Assembly (NCBI GenBank): GCA_946480995.1
Contig: CAMLMF010000208.1
Coordinates: 1 to 5,380 of the forward strand
Origin: an uncultured Bdellovibrio sp.
GTDB lineage: Bacteria > Bdellovibrionota > Bdellovibrionia > Bdellovibrionales > Bdellovibrionaceae
Length of the DNA: 5,380 nucleotides
Reading direction: 5' to 3'
The position numbers and the translations under genes were made by a program. The stretch's first letter is position 1; every line of letters starts with the position of its first letter. Below the pieces are notes generated by a model, which saw only the letters and a list, made by a program, of their open reading frames with translations, searched no databases and was not told the origin of the DNA. Positions 4,740-5,380 of this stretch are shown here, one piece after another.

Positions 4740-5380
4740 AGCCCACAAATAACTCAAACAAACTGCCGATCATTGAAAAATCTAAGAATTGGGTGATCAT
4801 CAACAAACCGGCCGGAATTTCCGTACACAACGAAGCCGGTGACGTGCGCAGTCTTTTAAAGAAGCAACTTCATCCCGGGACTTTTGATGATATTTATCCG
4901 GTTCATCGCTTAGACAAAGAAACTAGTGGCATCTTGGTTGTCGCCACCGAAGGTGAAACCGCTGCAGCCTTGGCCGAACAATTTCAAAACAATAAAGCAG
5001 AAAAATTTTACTATGCGGTTCTGCGTGGCGCGATGCCTGTGTCGAGTGAGTTCCAAGAATGGGCAACACCGATTTCAGATAAAGCCGAAGGACGAAAAAA
5101 TCCGCAGGGTCTTTTGAAAGATCGTGTGCCGGCGAAAACTCTTTATAAAGTTCTTAAGTCGAATAAGTTTTTTTCGTTGGTTGAGTTTCAACTGATGACC
5201 GGTCGTCAGCATCAGATTCGCAAACATGCGGCCCTCGCAAAACACGCCATCGTCGGTGACACCCGATATGGCGATCAAAAATACAATGACCGCATGGCCG
5301 AAATCTATGGCACCAACAGAATGTTTCTGCACGCGTTTCGCTTAAGCCTTGCGGTGAATGGCGGTCGTCCTCAGATTTTC
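4736..5380 (+). CDS. RluA-family RNA pseudouridine synthase (C-terminal end beyond window)
   Basis: The 215 codons in view belong to the RluA family, which isomerises uridine to pseudouridine in rRNA or tRNA. Markers in order: WVIINKPAGISVH (19-31), the catalytic motif HRLDKETSGILVVA with Asp60 (57-70), FYYAVLRG (about 91-98), TGRQHQIRKHA followed by IVGDTRYGD, and MFLHAFRL near the window end. No N-terminal S4 domain is present: the catalytic domain starts almost at once, as in RluA and TruC rather than RluC and RluD, but the substrate site cannot be assigned. The ATG at 4736 overlaps the stop of the membrane-protein gene (ATGA) and has AAGGAA (4725-4730) upstream, which fits translational coupling. 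The reading frame is open to the last base; judging by the usual family length only a short tail is missing. Confidence 0.93.
   Translation, partial: MKPTNNSNKLPIIEKSKNWVIINKPAGISVHNEAGDVRSLLKKQLHPGTFDDIYPVHRLDKETSGILVVATEGETAAALAEQFQNNKAEKFYYAVLRGAMPVSSEFQEWATPISDKAEGRKNPQGLLKDRVPAKTLYKVLKSNKFFSLVEFQLMTGRQHQIRKHAALAKHAIVGDTRYGDQKYNDRMAEIYGTNRMFLHAFRLSLAVNGGRPQIF

Overview
The window looks like a stretch of chromosome from a free-living or predatory Deltaproteobacterium-like bacterium, most probably a Bdellovibrio relative. That placement is an inference from the overall style of the proteins (a ParA-like ATPase with an N-terminal extension, a lipoprotein serine hydrolase, a Gram-negative type BolA) and from the moderate GC content. 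No rRNA or other marker is present to prove it. There are nine protein genes, two cut by the window edges. I see no tRNA, rRNA, CRISPR array, insertion sequence or phage gene, and no gene-free stretch longer than about 175 bases.

Left end (1-602): the first 142 codons of ettA, an ABC-F translation factor, are read leftwards from a good -35/extended -10 promoter. Between it and the next gene is a short region with three copies of CGATAGA, the third inverted, spaced exactly 10 bp apart. It looks like a binding site for an unknown regulator. A small unrecognised charged protein (603-851) is read rightwards from the other side.

Centre (849-3083): four genes read leftwards and closely spaced, probably one transcription unit: an 86-residue protein of unknown function, a ParA/MinD-type ATPase with no ParB beside it, a 184-residue protein with a basic tail and an acidic linker, and bolA. 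The ParA stop and the next start are 9 bases apart, and the 184-residue gene and bolA are 7 bases apart. The unit ends in a stem-loop whose upstream arm includes the bolA stop codon. A second hairpin may cover the ribosome binding site of the ParA gene.

Right end (3098-5380): a divergent intergenic region precedes three rightward genes, probably an operon: a lipoprotein of the serine beta-lactamase/esterase fold, a small inner-membrane protein, and an RluA-family pseudouridine synthase that overlaps the membrane-protein gene by an ATGA junction and runs off the window.

The part with most potential for new biology is the ParA unit. An orphan positioning ATPase is co-encoded with a protein built like a ParA partner (basic disordered N-terminus, acidic linker, helical C-terminus), but the functional link is inferred from layout only.
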